A stretch of 64,000 nt of DNA from contig NC_035931.1 of assembly GCF_000348985.1 (NCBI RefSeq), positions 248,001-312,000 on the forward strand, written 5' to 3'. The notes beneath the pieces were generated by a model. That model was not told the origin of the DNA, searched no databases, and saw only the letters and a program-made list of their open reading frames with translations. This document shows, piece by piece, positions 1-9,198 of the stretch. Each line of letters starts with the position of its first letter. The stretch's first letter is position 1. Source of the stretch: Huiozyma naganishii CBS 8797. Taxonomy: Eukaryota; Ascomycota; Saccharomycetes; Saccharomycetales; Saccharomycetaceae. The position numbers were made by a program, and so were the translations under genes.

Positions 1-317
1 CGTAGCAAAGCGCACTGTTCTTTGTTTAGCACGTAGTCTATCCCAACCCAGGGAACCAACACGGCCTTTAAAGTAGACGGGAAGTCATTTAAAAACTCAC
101 TGGGTCCACCAAGAATACTACAGAACTCTTCAGTGATCCAAACCGCGCTAAGTTCAGAGCCCCTTAACCACTTTCTGAACTCATCCGCGGTTGTCATCTT
201 ATACCTGATAAACTCCACACCGTGCTTATCCTCCAACTCCTTCCATAAGGGTAGTGAATCATCCAGTTCCCACTGTAGTCGATACGGGATCACAATCTTA
301 ACACTGTCGTTCGTCAT
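1..317 (-). CDS. YPL113C: D-isomer-specific 2-hydroxyacid dehydrogenase, N-terminal part (YPL113C-like)
   Basis: Partial gene that runs off the left edge; its ATG lies at 317-315 on the minus strand and about 105 codons are present. The N-terminus has the short strand KIVIPY followed by WITEEF and LVPWVGIDY. These resemble the substrate-binding half of S. cerevisiae YPL113C, a glyoxylate/hydroxypyruvate reductase-type NAD(P)-dependent enzyme. The Rossmann fold and catalytic Arg/Glu/His are outside the window, so activity cannot be judged. YPL113C lies next to PEX25 in S. cerevisiae, as here, which supports the choice over the paralogues GOR1 and YGL185C. A conflicting plus-strand frame across this stretch is a shadow. 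Confidence 0.85.
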   Translation of the reverse strand, partial: MTNDSVKIVIPYRLQWELDDSLPLWKELEDKHGVEFIRYKMTTADEFRKWLRGSELSAVWITEEFCSILGGPSEFLNDFPSTLKAVLVPWVGIDYVLNKEQCALL

Positions 318-464
318 GATGCAAGGGGGTGGTACTAACTCCAAACCAGATGAAAGGATCACTTATCCTTCCACTTGTAGTTACTATACAAGACGCGATA
401 TCAATCTACCAATTACACATCTACTTGCTTAAATTACCTTTATTTATCTTTTATCTTTTATCTT

Positions 465-1469
465 TTATCTGTGTTTTTTTTCCGTTATCAGCTCTTCCCT
501 GGAAACAATCCAGCACTTGGCAAAGCCCAGACAACCAGACGCGAGAGACAACACTTCATAGGTACCCTTGGGTAAATGGATGTTCCAGTGGAATAACTCG
601 GAGGAATTTGCTAGCAGATCGCAAGTCAGACGCGCGATATCGAGCTTGATCAGTCTCTCCTCCCTTTTCAATGCTTCCCGCAAACCCGATGATAATTCTG
701 CAGACGGGGTCAATTGCTGTTGTGCTTCCCAGTTTGTCTGTAACTGCGCCCAGTTTTTCTTCAAGCCAAGCATAATGTCTGATTCCCACGAAATACACTC
801 GTGGTCGGAGACAATTTTGAACAGCTTCTCATTTTTCCATATTTTCAGCCTATGCAACGTGTCCAACTCGTCAAAGATACCATAGTAGAGGTCAATAACA
901 TCTTGCAACGTGGTTTCATTTAGCAATTTTTTTTTATAGTTCCCCAAGTTGACACCGCCTAGCTTCTGAGCAAGCTTGATAACCCTGAACGGAGTCCCAC
1001 CACAACGAATCACGTATCTGAAATTACCTAACTGTCTACTGGCAAAATTAGCTCTAGAGTGCGTCAGAACAGTGGTGAGGAATTTGTCGACCAGCAGCTG
1101 CAACGAAACGACGGGTTTCAGCAGAAGTGAGACAGATTTTAGGTTAGCGATCCGGTGAGGGGAGGACAGGTACAACTTGATCAAATCTAGCAACGCTTTG
1201 ATAATTTTAGCCAATTTGTCCTTACCAGGTAGAGTTCCCATAATATATTTCAAGATGTCAATATATGCGACGGTCCTCCTGGTGCCCATTTTTGTTGCAG
1301 CGATGGACCGCTTGTCCTTATCCAAGTTGCCCATGCTTTCCGTGGACGGACTACCTGACACTTCGGTCGTTTGAACATCAATAGCCCCCTTCCATAGCTC
1401 GCTTAAATGAATTGGTGGGTTTGTACCGCTTGTATGTGCAACATTTTTGTTATCCGCAGAAGTATCCAT
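465..1469 (-). CDS. PEX25: Peroxisomal membrane protein Pex25 (Pex11 family)
   Basis: 334 residues from an ATG at 1469; somewhat shorter than S. cerevisiae Pex25 (about 394). The N-terminal ~70 residues are polar and low-complexity. From about residue 75 (VAYIDILKYIMG) onward comes the Pex11-type amphipathic helical domain, with KLAKIIKALLDLIKLYL and FRYVIRCGGTPFRVIKL typical of the Pex11/25/27 family. The family elongates and proliferates peroxisomes, and Pex25 also promotes de novo peroxisome formation from the ER together with Rho1. Adjacency to the YPL113C homologue matches YPL112C/YPL113C and argues for PEX25 rather than PEX27. The last residues, EKKHR, give a basic tail. Confidence 0.88.
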   Translation of the reverse strand: MDTSADNKNVAHTSGTNPPIHLSELWKGAIDVQTTEVSGSPSTESMGNLDKDKRSIAATKMGTRRTVAYIDILKYIMGTLPGKDKLAKIIKALLDLIKLYLSSPHRIANLKSVSLLLKPVVSLQLLVDKFLTTVLTHSRANFASRQLGNFRYVIRCGGTPFRVIKLAQKLGGVNLGNYKKKLLNETTLQDVIDLYYGIFDELDTLHRLKIWKNEKLFKIVSDHECISWESDIMLGLKKNWAQLQTNWEAQQQLTPSAELSSGLREALKREERLIKLDIARLTCDLLANSSELFHWNIHLPKGTYEVLSLASGCLGFAKCWIVSREELITEKKHR

Positions 1470-1832
1470 AGTGTCTCTGGGTAGGGCGTGCTGCTCTTTG
1501 TGAACAATCTCTCACTCTTACACATTTAATCAAACTGTTAGAAGAAACTTCATCTTTAATGAGTCTACCTTTGACGGATGTCCCGTCACTTTAGCCTTTT
1601 CGGACACCGTCAAACTCCTATAGACTTGAAATTCCGGTGGAAAAAAAATTGAAAGTATCGACAAAATTCACAGATTGAAGAGGACTTCCAACTTCGACTT
1701 TTCTACTGCGGGAAGTAGTGTGACTCAATTCGAACTGTCGGGCAACAGGACATGCCCTGTTGGTCTGTCATGTAGACGACGGGCAAGAACAGGTCTTCTT
1801 TACAGGTCGGTCATAACAAGCAAAAGACCTGC
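1470..1832. other. Intergenic region, PEX25 promoter side
   Basis: Holds the PEX25 upstream region (PEX25 reads leftward) and, at its right end, the T-tract that ends the tRNA gene. I searched for an oleate response element of the form CGGN3TNA and found no convincing match. A 90-codon open frame on the plus strand (1675-1947) runs through the tRNA gene and is not a gene. Confidence 0.6.
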
Positions 1833-1841
1833 AAAAAAAAA
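1833..1841 (-). terminator. RNA polymerase III T-tract terminator
   Basis: Nine consecutive A on the plus strand, hence T9 in the RNA-like minus strand. It lies six bases beyond the encoded 3' end of the initiator tRNA, as expected for a Pol III terminator. Confidence 0.85.
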
Positions 1842-1847
1842 CAAATT

Positions 1848-1919
1848 TAGCGCCGCTCGGTTTCGATCCGAGGACATCAGGGTTATGAGCCCTGCGCGCT
1901 TCCACTGCGCCACGGCGCT
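1848..1919 (-). tRNA. IMT: Initiator methionine tRNA (anticodon CAU)
   Basis: A 72-nt intronless gene that matches the S. cerevisiae initiator tRNA as I remember it. The 7-bp acceptor stem closes with A1-U72, the hallmark of eukaryotic initiators. The anticodon CAU sits in the loop at plus-strand 1885-1887. The T-loop is the initiator-type AUCGAAA with A54 in place of the usual TTC. An A box and a B box are both present and a T9 terminator follows. It supplies Met-tRNAi to eIF2 for start-codon selection; yeasts usually carry several copies. tRNA genes are favoured Ty insertion sites, which may explain the gene-poor DNA on its upstream side. Confidence 0.98.
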
Positions 1920-3884
1920 CGATGTATGGAAAATTTTTGAAAGATAGCTAATGATATAATCTACCTTTTTAGTAAACTCTAACGTATATCAAAATATTTC
2001 AACAGTGTTCAATTTTTGGTCCTCTCTATATGAAGAAGATATAGAAGGAAAATATATAAAGGAAGTGAGACGAGGATTCTAATAATTGGAGTCTGTGGCC
2101 TTTATGTAATAGTTGGTGAAACCGTGTATGAGAGCTGTATGTCTCATTACTAAAGACTGTGTGAGTTCTGCGTTACAAGTTTTGGTGTAGTACTCTCACA
2201 GGGGGTCAAATGTGCTGTAGAAGACGACAGACCAGTGAAGATGATTAAATGTCGAATACTGTATAATATCATTGTAGGAATAAAATACGACACTCGCATT
2301 GTAACGGATTTATAACCTATTATTGTTTGAAATACAGCATTTTAAAACCATAGAGCACTTATGTGTGTGAGGAAATCCCCAGATGAACTGATGCCAGATT
2401 ATCGGAAACACATAAAAACTGCGAGCTATCTTGTTCTTTGTCTTTCAGAATAATCTCTGGTTGTCAAAAAAACAATCTTTCAAGAAAACGCATCTGATAC
2501 CTTTAATTAAACTAGGTACATCGCCCAAATGGAAAAATTACACGCACTCCTTAATGGCAACCAACTTTACCTCTTACATTTTACCGTCACTTAGCAGTTT
2601 AAAATTTTATATTTTGTAGAATAAAAGAATAAAAAATAAATCAGTGAAGTATTCCAACCAAACAAACTTTAAAAACTAAAGAAGTTGTGTTTGAATAATG
2701 TGTATAAGAGCAATCTAACATTCATGAATTGTGTTAAATAGGGTCTTGTTCGCCGTGGCTATTCATTGTAGTAGAGTAAAGAGATGTTTTAGTTTAGGTA
2801 TGACTTCTGGTATATACTTAATATATAAGTATATGGTTCGATGATCTCTTCTATATTGTAACAGATAGAAGGATCAATTCATTCGAGGTAGTTAGGCTTT
2901 ATATATGTGAAAGTTTGCTCAGAGTCAATGGTGTGGCTCTTCACTTTCTCACTGTGGTGGATACTTCCACACTTTTGGCATCGTTATTTGTCTCGTTAAC
3001 ATTTGTGTCTTTTATCAAGTGTGTGTCCTGTTTATGCCTATGATGATATCTTATCACCCTTATCATATTCATTTTCTATATCCAGCAAATTGTTTATTTA
3101 GCCATACAAAGTACACTAATTGTATCTTGCGGTCTAATTCTATCTTAATTTCTTGTTTGTTCGTCAGTCTAGGAATCGGAAACTGCTTGAAAGTTGTCGG
3201 AGCAGGTAGCTTGCAGTTTATATACGTTCCGGATAATGTGGCCATTTGCATGCCGCATAGCTTTTTCTCACATAGCAGACCTTCAATAATTTACAGTACT
3301 TTTTTTTTGTGTAATGGGTCATGAGTCCATCCCAAATGGAAGATCCCAGATTTATCCTCAAACAGACAGTTGGGATTCAAAGTGGTCTAGCAAAGTGAAA
3401 ATTAGCACAAATGCTATATTACCATTTCGCTTGGTGATTAAATTTCTGAAATACTGTTTGTAAGTAATGCTCGTTAATTTTGTCCAGATTAGTTGAGTTC
3501 GGTTCTGTAACTCTCAAAATGAGATCAAACCTGAACTCCGTAGATAAATTATCAATGCCTTAACAAGTGCTTGCGTATATACATCAAGAACAATACACCG
3601 TTTGGTAATCACAAGTATTTATTATCGAGGTTCATATTTGGTATTACCCCCATACGTTGTTATCTTGTATTAAAGTATCAATATCTATAAACGCTGATTC
3701 GCAGGTACGGTAACTTGGTTCTAGTTTATTGTTAAGTTGTAGAGAAATGGAAACTACAAAGTGGCTGGTTAGAGTTTGAAAGTTTGTTTGATAAGCTATT
3801 TGAAGATTAATAAAATGATCATGGCGCTTGCGATGCACCATATTATACTGATGTAACAGAGACAATCTGATTACCAAATTTTGT
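1920..3884. other. Two-kilobase gene-poor AT-rich stretch upstream of the tRNA
   Basis: No convincing gene. Open frames of 60-101 codons at 2431-2619, 3019-3324 and 3644-3877 are AT-rich, lack recognisable motifs and look random. TATA-like runs (about 2051-2060, 2815-2835) and long AT tracts are scattered throughout. Position upstream of a tRNA gene suits decayed Ty LTRs, but I could not find paired TG...CA ends or a target duplication, so none is called. The right end contains the 3' region of the gene at 3885-5414. Confidence 0.5.
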
Positions 3885-5414
3885 TTAGTATTTAGTCAAC
3901 AGACACTTCATCCATGTGGCATTCTCTTTTAGAGTGACTTGAAAAGTAGTACGACTGTCAATATCGCACATGTAGCGGTAAATCTCTGTCTTCTCTTCTA
4001 TGATCTCCGAGAAACGCTTTACCTCGTAGATGTGTCTCTTGCTCAAAATTTCCATCAAACCCAGTTCCTTGTGAATCTTCTTTAGGCACTTGCTCTTGTA
4101 GAGTTGAAATTCTGACTCAAGTCTCATTCTTGCCACCTCGTCTTTAGCATTTTCAATGGCCACTGTTAGGTTGTGTCCGTCCTCGAGGATCTTGCCCAGG
4201 CCGACCAAGCTGGTGGTGTTCTCTTTTTGATACTTATCAATTAAGATAACTTTGTTAAACATTTGGTCTGTCACTCCATTGATTTCACGTCTGACTCCTT
4301 TAGCAGTATTGCCCTCGTAGCGGTTGTTATCAATATTCTGTCTCATCAAATTGTCATAATTGGAGGATATGCCGAGAAGGTGTCTATACTGGCGCCATGT
4401 ATTTTCTTCTGACGTCAAAATGGTGTAGTATTTAACCACAGCTGCAGTAAACCCTGAAGAGTTGCCCAATTTTAGATTGTTTACTAGGTGCTCAGATGAA
4501 GTTACTTGTTCTTGACTAATATCACATTTGAATAAGCGCCGGAACAGGGCTTTGGCTGTTGCCTTTGCCTCATTTCTTGCTTTATAGAAGCCTCTTAATC
4601 TGTACACCTTAGAGCATTCTTCCAAACCAGTAATCATCTCTTCACACCAGTTATACTGAGAGTCCACGAAGTCGGTAACCGTCTGCCAGCGGCACAGGTC
4701 TGATAAGTGCAAAACTGGGGCTTTGTGCGTTTTCTCATGGCCTTTTCTGTCTTGTTCTAAGCCATCTACACATATGTCTTCTTCTTCTGTTGATACTACG
4801 AGGCTGCTCACCGTTGGGGGAGTAGTGGCAACCTCTCTTCTTTCCGTTACTAACTCAGTTGGGGGATGAGCGTTCACTTCAGGGTTTAAAGACAAAATGG
4901 GTTGGGAGCGGTCGATTGAGGCATTATCGGTCAATGTTTCAACGTCGGTGGATAGTGTGGACTTTTTGGTAATTAAGAACCAAAGTTTTGCGGTTATATT
5001 ATGCATCTTATTCTTAAAGGTGGCTGTTTTTTGTTTTTTTGAGACAGTGACAGGATCATTGAGGCCCGAAGAGGTCATAAGCTCCTGACTATCGAACTTG
5101 TCAGTTTGAACGTATGCGTTTCCCAGGACTTTTGTTGCATACTCTTCCTTTGTAACAATTGTGTTTCTTATTGTGTCTTGCTTCTGCAAATAGGCGATCA
5201 GAATTTCGTCTGCGGGTATCTCGCCATTATCCACCTTTTGCAGCAGGTCACAAACACAATTAGGGATAATACCCTGACAGATTGAGCAGCTTGTTGGGTG
5301 AACATAATGTTCCATGTCAAACTTAAAATTTTGGGTTTCTGGCTTTTTGGCCAGGTTAACAAACCGTTCTTTGACGGCCTTTCTGGTCCGCTTAAAGACT
5401 GAGGTAAACTTCAT
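3885..5414 (-). CDS. Unrecognised protein with short Cys motif and long helical C-terminus
   Basis: 509 residues from the first ATG (5414); the open frame extends eight codons upstream to a GTG without another ATG. I do not recognise the family. Visible parts, approximately: a basic N-terminus (KRTRKAVKERF); a Cys-rich patch near residues 40-58 with C-x2-C and C-x-C spacing; a Ser/Thr/Glu-rich, probably disordered segment to about 230; then about 270 residues of predicted amphipathic helix rich in Lys, Glu, Leu and Asn. The end resembles coiled-coil or BAR-like helical bundles, but no signature confirms that. There is no signal peptide or membrane segment. In S. cerevisiae none of the neighbours of PEX25 or RNY1 has this look, so it may be fast-evolving or lineage-restricted. 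The long frame with regular amino-acid composition argues that it is real. Confidence 0.75.
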   Translation of the reverse strand: MKFTSVFKRTRKAVKERFVNLAKKPETQNFKFDMEHYVHPTSCSICQGIIPNCVCDLLQKVDNGEIPADEILIAYLQKQDTIRNTIVTKEEYATKVLGNAYVQTDKFDSQELMTSSGLNDPVTVSKKQKTATFKNKMHNITAKLWFLITKKSTLSTDVETLTDNASIDRSQPILSLNPEVNAHPPTELVTERREVATTPPTVSSLVVSTEEEDICVDGLEQDRKGHEKTHKAPVLHLSDLCRWQTVTDFVDSQYNWCEEMITGLEECSKVYRLRGFYKARNEAKATAKALFRRLFKCDISQEQVTSSEHLVNNLKLGNSSGFTAAVVKYYTILTSEENTWRQYRHLLGISSNYDNLMRQNIDNNRYEGNTAKGVRREINGVTDQMFNKVILIDKYQKENTTSLVGLGKILEDGHNLTVAIENAKDEVARMRLESEFQLYKSKCLKKIHKELGLMEILSKRHIYEVKRFSEIIEEKTEIYRYMCDIDSRTTFQVTLKENATWMKCLLTKY

Positions 5415-6531
5415 AATTAATTTTGAAGTGTGTCGCACTGTGTTTTCTGGGTAGTACGAGTGGTGCTATGTTTAAAAAATAGAAATAATACTGGAAGGGA
5501 AGTGAAGGGAAGCGTTCTTAAGAGTTAACTATGTTTGTGATCTCTTAAAAAATGCCTTAATATTCTAAAAAAACAGCTTTTTGTGACACAAAAATTGTTT
5601 AAATGCTTGGGAACAAAAATAGTGCGAAATAGCAACTCCTAAGATTTGGGTCTTTCTGCAATGCTTCCTTCAGCTCTATGTAAATTGTATGTATAATAAG
5701 ACGTCTTAGATAACGTATAACAAAGATATGTCCAAAACTGAACTCAATTCTTTTTTACTTACTACCAGTAACAATGGCAGCACGTTTCTTATGATTTCCT
5801 CGAACGATATGGCAAGTATTGGGCAGGAAAGACAACGAAATACTTTTTCATCTACATAAATTTGTGGTATATTGAAGAAGATAGTGGTATAATTCATTCT
5901 TAGTGTGTTTTCAATAGGAAGGTAAATGCAGTTATGATTCGAAGAACAACCAACTGAGTTTCTGGTTCTTGGCACCCTATCCTATATAACAGCTACTACA
6001 TTTTATAATGGCAAACTTCAAGAAAAACTTTTAAACAGAACAAGAACATGCATTTATGGTACGCAGGATACCTTCTATGATGTCTCATACAACACGTTAG
6101 TTGGACGTTAACAATGATTAGCCCTCCTTTAAAACCCCCCCAACTATTTGACCTCTCATTTGCAGCCATTCATTTTCTTGAATCAATAAACGTCACCTGA
6201 AATACGTACTGTGAGATTACCATCACTTGTCACATCTGCTAATTCTTGTTCATTTCTAGTCTTCAGGAAAAGCTGATTTAGAACTACATCTTTGTTGGCA
6301 AAACTTCTAGTACCCTTTAAAACACTAGTTCCCCTTATCTTAAAGTGTATCGTTTTTTAACACTAACATTTGAAAGTGGTTCTGCCTGCCATCTTGGTGG
6401 AACTAATTTTTAATTATCAAAAAGATTATAAATACCAATCAACTATTCTGCTGGATGAGATAAGGAACAAAGGACAAGGTGAGATAGATTACGTAGCATC
6501 CTCAAACAGCGTACAGCAACTACCAATAACG
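5415..6531. other. Divergent intergenic region before the unknown gene and RNY1
   Basis: About 1.1 kb shared by two divergently transcribed genes. It is AT-rich with many A/T tracts. A minus-strand open frame at 5706-5975 begins with GTG and shows no motif, so it is not called. The RNY1 reading frame stays open to the left as far as a TTG at 6370 but contains no ATG there. No specific regulatory site stands out. Confidence 0.5.
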
Positions 6532-7845
6532 ATGATACTTCCCTCGACCTCCCAGTTGTGGTCGGCTGTATTTGGTGCAGTTACTTCAAATGGATTGACC
6601 AGTACTGCTCCACAATGCCCCCTAAAGATGCCGTTAACATGCCACAACTCCACAGCGATAAACGATCAGTGCTGTTTCGAATACCCTGGTGGTATTTTTG
6701 TGCAGACGCAGTTTTGGAACTACTCGCCGTCGAGATCAAACCTGAATGAGACTGAACTCATTGGAGAACTTGGTCCCCTGGACTCATTTACCATCCACGG
6801 ATTGTGGCCAGATAACTGTATGGGTGCTTATGAACAGTTTTGCAAGAAGGATATGTTTATCGATGATGTCTATCATCTTTTGCATTCGAAGAACTTTTCT
6901 AAAGGGCCGGAACTCTACAGTGACCTTGATTTATATTGGAAAAGTAATGTCGTTGGGAACGACGAGTCCTTGTGGATACACGAATTTAATAAACACGGTT
7001 CTTGTATTCGTAACATCAGGCCTGAGTGCTATGCAAGATGGGAAGATTTACAGGAGAGCACAAGGGGTAGTTCTGAGGCCGTGAGGAAACAGCGTGCTGT
7101 ATTCGACTATTTTAATGCGACGGTGGAATTGTTCAAGAAACTGAACTCGTATAAGATCTTGGAGGACGATGGTATTGTCCCATCCAGCAACAAGACATAC
7201 TCCAAGCTGGAAATCATGAATGCGCTTCAGAAGGGATTTGATGATAAGGAGGTTTTCATTAATTGTAACAGTCAAAATGAACTACAAGAAGTCTGGTACT
7301 TCCATTTATTGAATGGGTCCTTCTTAGACCAGAAATTTGTCCCCACAGATTCGTTGCACAACCCACCTTATTCGAGATGCAAGGAAACGGGGATTAAATA
7401 CTTCCCCAAGGGTTACACACCAGATAATGACCGCGACCCATCTCTACCACCTTGGAAAAGGACGAGACGGGGCACGTTGAGGGCAGTCATTGATACTCAA
7501 GATTCCGGATTTTTGATCAGAAACGGGCATTGGATGAAGAAGGGGACACCTGCCAATTTTGAACTTTTACCTTCTCCCTTTGGTAACTTCAATTTGAAAT
7601 CTAAGGGTGGGTATTGTTCGCTTTCACCAAAGACGTTCCAGCTAGAGTGCAAGAAAAGGAATGAGAAGAATGCCGCACAGTTTGAATATGACGACGAGAA
7701 GCAGTTGCTGGGTTACTCTGGGACATATGAGTGGGGGGCGAAGCGGAATCCCACAGGGCGCGGCCAGGTCCCTGTATTTCATGTCGACGACGACACGTCT
7801 GACTTGATGAAGTACAAGTTTCATCTGAAGTTCAATCAGGTTTAG
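6532..7845 (+). CDS. RNY1: Secreted/vacuolar RNase T2 (Rny1)
   Basis: 437 residues from the first in-frame ATG; S. cerevisiae Rny1 is about 434. The open frame continues upstream only to a TTG, so this ATG is the start. The N-terminal ~25 residues carry a short hydrophobic stretch (LWSAVFGAV) that may serve as a weak signal peptide. Both T2 active-site blocks are intact: TIHGLWP with His89, and WIHEFNKHGSC with His150, Glu151 and His155. Disulphide-type cysteines and several N-x-S/T sites fit a secretory protein. After the ~270-residue catalytic domain comes the C-terminal domain seen in fungal Rny1. The enzyme cleaves single-stranded RNA to 2',3'-cyclic phosphates; in yeast it is vacuolar and is released in oxidative stress to cut tRNA and rRNA. 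Converges with SPC29 116 bp away, the order expected from YPL123C/YPL124W. Confidence 0.95.
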   Translation: MILPSTSQLWSAVFGAVTSNGLTSTAPQCPLKMPLTCHNSTAINDQCCFEYPGGIFVQTQFWNYSPSRSNLNETELIGELGPLDSFTIHGLWPDNCMGAYEQFCKKDMFIDDVYHLLHSKNFSKGPELYSDLDLYWKSNVVGNDESLWIHEFNKHGSCIRNIRPECYARWEDLQESTRGSSEAVRKQRAVFDYFNATVELFKKLNSYKILEDDGIVPSSNKTYSKLEIMNALQKGFDDKEVFINCNSQNELQEVWYFHLLNGSFLDQKFVPTDSLHNPPYSRCKETGIKYFPKGYTPDNDRDPSLPPWKRTRRGTLRAVIDTQDSGFLIRNGHWMKKGTPANFELLPSPFGNFNLKSKGGYCSLSPKTFQLECKKRNEKNAAQFEYDDEKQLLGYSGTYEWGAKRNPTGRGQVPVFHVDDDTSDLMKYKFHLKFNQV

Positions 7846-7961
7846 ATGTGGTCTACTATTTGTTACAATTGTATATACGTACTTTAGGACAATATTTTCT
7901 TTGGAGCGTACATTACCTTTATGAATAGTACATATTTGCTTCTCCCTCATTGGTCTTACGT

Positions 7962-8867
7962 TCACGACATGCTCAACAAATTGGACGTGCTCTCCTCTTC
8001 TACAGCTCGGCTGTAAGACACAGGCGGGGGCGATGGTAGTCTATACGATGACGTGTAACGGAGGTTCTCCCTGCTCGAAGGTTGCCTTTCATTGGGGAAA
8101 TGGTCATTATTGATGTACGTTGGGGATGCAAATACGTTTCTTGGTCTATTATCGTATAGCGGATTCTTGTATTTCTCATTGAGGAAGCTGTTTCTGAGTC
8201 TTTCCCTAAGTTTCATGTCGTAGTAACTGTCGCTGTTCGCACGGTGGTTTATCTCCAAGTCGTCATTTGCGAACATAGCGGGGGCCGAATGACCCGCACT
8301 TGATGGGAGATACGAGGACGACACTGGTCTGTCCCTTGGTGGGAACCCATTCTGTGGCACTGTCCTACTACCGGATTCTAGACGGTCCACTTTATATTGC
8401 AAGAACGACGTTTTTTGTCTCTCTTGTTTCAAGTCAACTTTCAGTGCTTGCAACTGAGTTTGTTGCCGATATAGCGTCTCCCTCAACTCCTTCATCTCGT
8501 CGATTAGCACGTGTATCTGTTCATCACTGGGGCCCAGCGTAGAGGTGGAAGATATTCTGGAGTTTGGTTCCCTTGTTTTGAACTGCAACCTGACATTATC
8601 GTTGTCATCTAATTTCCGATTGCTCTGCACCCTTTCATTGGGGATTCTTGGCGGTGACCTAATGTTCAATTCATCAACCTCCTTGACTTTCTTCGGACCA
8701 GTGGTCCCTCGCATGGGCGACCCGTTTCTGGACGTGTTTAAAACCATGTTGAGCTTCTTCATGGACTCCATGTAGTCTCTCTTGAAGTTGTTTATAGTGT
8801 CATCAGTTTCCGGGCGACTGAAAAAAGTTCTTACGAAAAAACTGTATCCCTCTCTGTCACCTTCCAT
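7962..8867 (-). CDS. SPC29: Spindle pole body component Spc29
   Basis: 301 residues from the ATG at 8867; the longer frame begins at a TTG and is rejected. S. cerevisiae Spc29 is about 253. The protein is hydrophilic, rich in Arg, Ser and Pro, with a central heptad-like segment (about residues 115-165, IHVLIDEMKELRETLYRQQ and following) and a C-terminus ending in NLLSMS, like the short hydrophobic tail of Spc29. Sequence similarity is weak, as usual for this fast-evolving protein. The call therefore leans on synteny between RNY1 and KAP120. Spc29 links Spc42 and Spc110 in the central plaque and is needed for pole duplication. Its upstream region has two CGCGAAA (SCB-like) elements and a forkhead site, fitting cell-cycle control. 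Confidence 0.8.
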   Translation of the reverse strand: MEGDREGYSFFVRTFFSRPETDDTINNFKRDYMESMKKLNMVLNTSRNGSPMRGTTGPKKVKEVDELNIRSPPRIPNERVQSNRKLDDNDNVRLQFKTREPNSRISSTSTLGPSDEQIHVLIDEMKELRETLYRQQTQLQALKVDLKQERQKTSFLQYKVDRLESGSRTVPQNGFPPRDRPVSSSYLPSSAGHSAPAMFANDDLEINHRANSDSYYDMKLRERLRNSFLNEKYKNPLYDNRPRNVFASPTYINNDHFPNERQPSSRENLRYTSSYRLPSPPPVSYSRAVEEESTSNLLSMS

Positions 8868-9054
8868 TTTGCTGCTTCTCTTGAAGATCGAAATAAAAAA
8901 CAAGTTAACTCAATTAATACCAGACTCAGTTGTTATCAAAGGAATGTCTAATGCTTGTTTCGTGTCTCTTTCTTTACCTTCCTTTTTGCTTGGGTGTTTA
9001 CCAAGCTTCTTCTACAAGTGTTAAAAAGAGACGACAAAAAAGAAAACTTTGAGT

Positions 9055-9085
9055 CGCGAAAAAATAAAAATAAAAAAACGCGAAA
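9055..9085 (+). promoter_or_regulatory. Pair of SCB-like elements (CGCGAAA)
   Basis: CGCGAAA occurs at 9055-9061 and again at 9079-9085, about 190-220 bp upstream of the SPC29 ATG. The motif fits the Swi4/Swi6 (SBF) consensus CNCGAAA and contains the CGCG core of MBF sites. G1/S expression of a spindle-pole duplication gene would make sense. Confidence 0.5.
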
Positions 9086-9095
9086 TGTTTTTTTT

Positions 9096-9118
9096 GTAAA
9101 CAAATCCACGTGACGTAA
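9096..9118 (+). promoter_or_regulatory. Forkhead-type site beside Cbf1-type E-box and CRE-like element
   Basis: GTAAACAAA at 9096-9104 fits the Fkh1/2 consensus RTAAAYAA. CACGTGAC at 9107-9114 fits Cbf1, and TGACGTAA at 9111-9118 overlaps it and resembles an ATF/CREB site. I considered the E-box as centromere CDEI, but no CCGAA-type CDEIII lies at the right distance and orientation. Confidence 0.45.
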
Positions 9119-9148
9119 TTAGGTTTTGAAAAAAATAAAAAAATAAAA

Positions 9149-9198
9149 TTAGGGCTTGAGTAGGTAGGGCTTGTAAAAACCAAAAAAAGTTAGGGCTT
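9149..9198 (+). promoter_or_regulatory. Cluster of three Tbf1-type TTAGGG elements
   Basis: TTAGGGCTT at 9149-9157, GTAGGGCTT at 9164-9172 and TTAGGGCTT at 9190-9198, all in one orientation. The core TAGGG is what the telobox Myb domain of Tbf1 recognises. Tbf1 acts at subtelomeres and at many snoRNA and other Pol II promoters as a nucleosome-excluding factor. The gene for Tbf1 lies in this window and its promoter holds the identical 9-mer. Confidence 0.6.

Noticed and set aside
2041..2110. Solo LTR with ATATAAAGG promoter-like sequence
   Set aside because: No TG...CA termini, primer-binding site or target duplication could be paired.
5706..5975. 89-codon minus-strand open frame between the unknown gene and RNY1
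   Set aside because: Starts with GTG, no motif, composition like the surrounding AT-rich DNA.
6370..6531. 54-codon N-terminal extension of RNY1
   Set aside because: Begins with TTG and has no ATG; the ATG at 6532 gives the family length.
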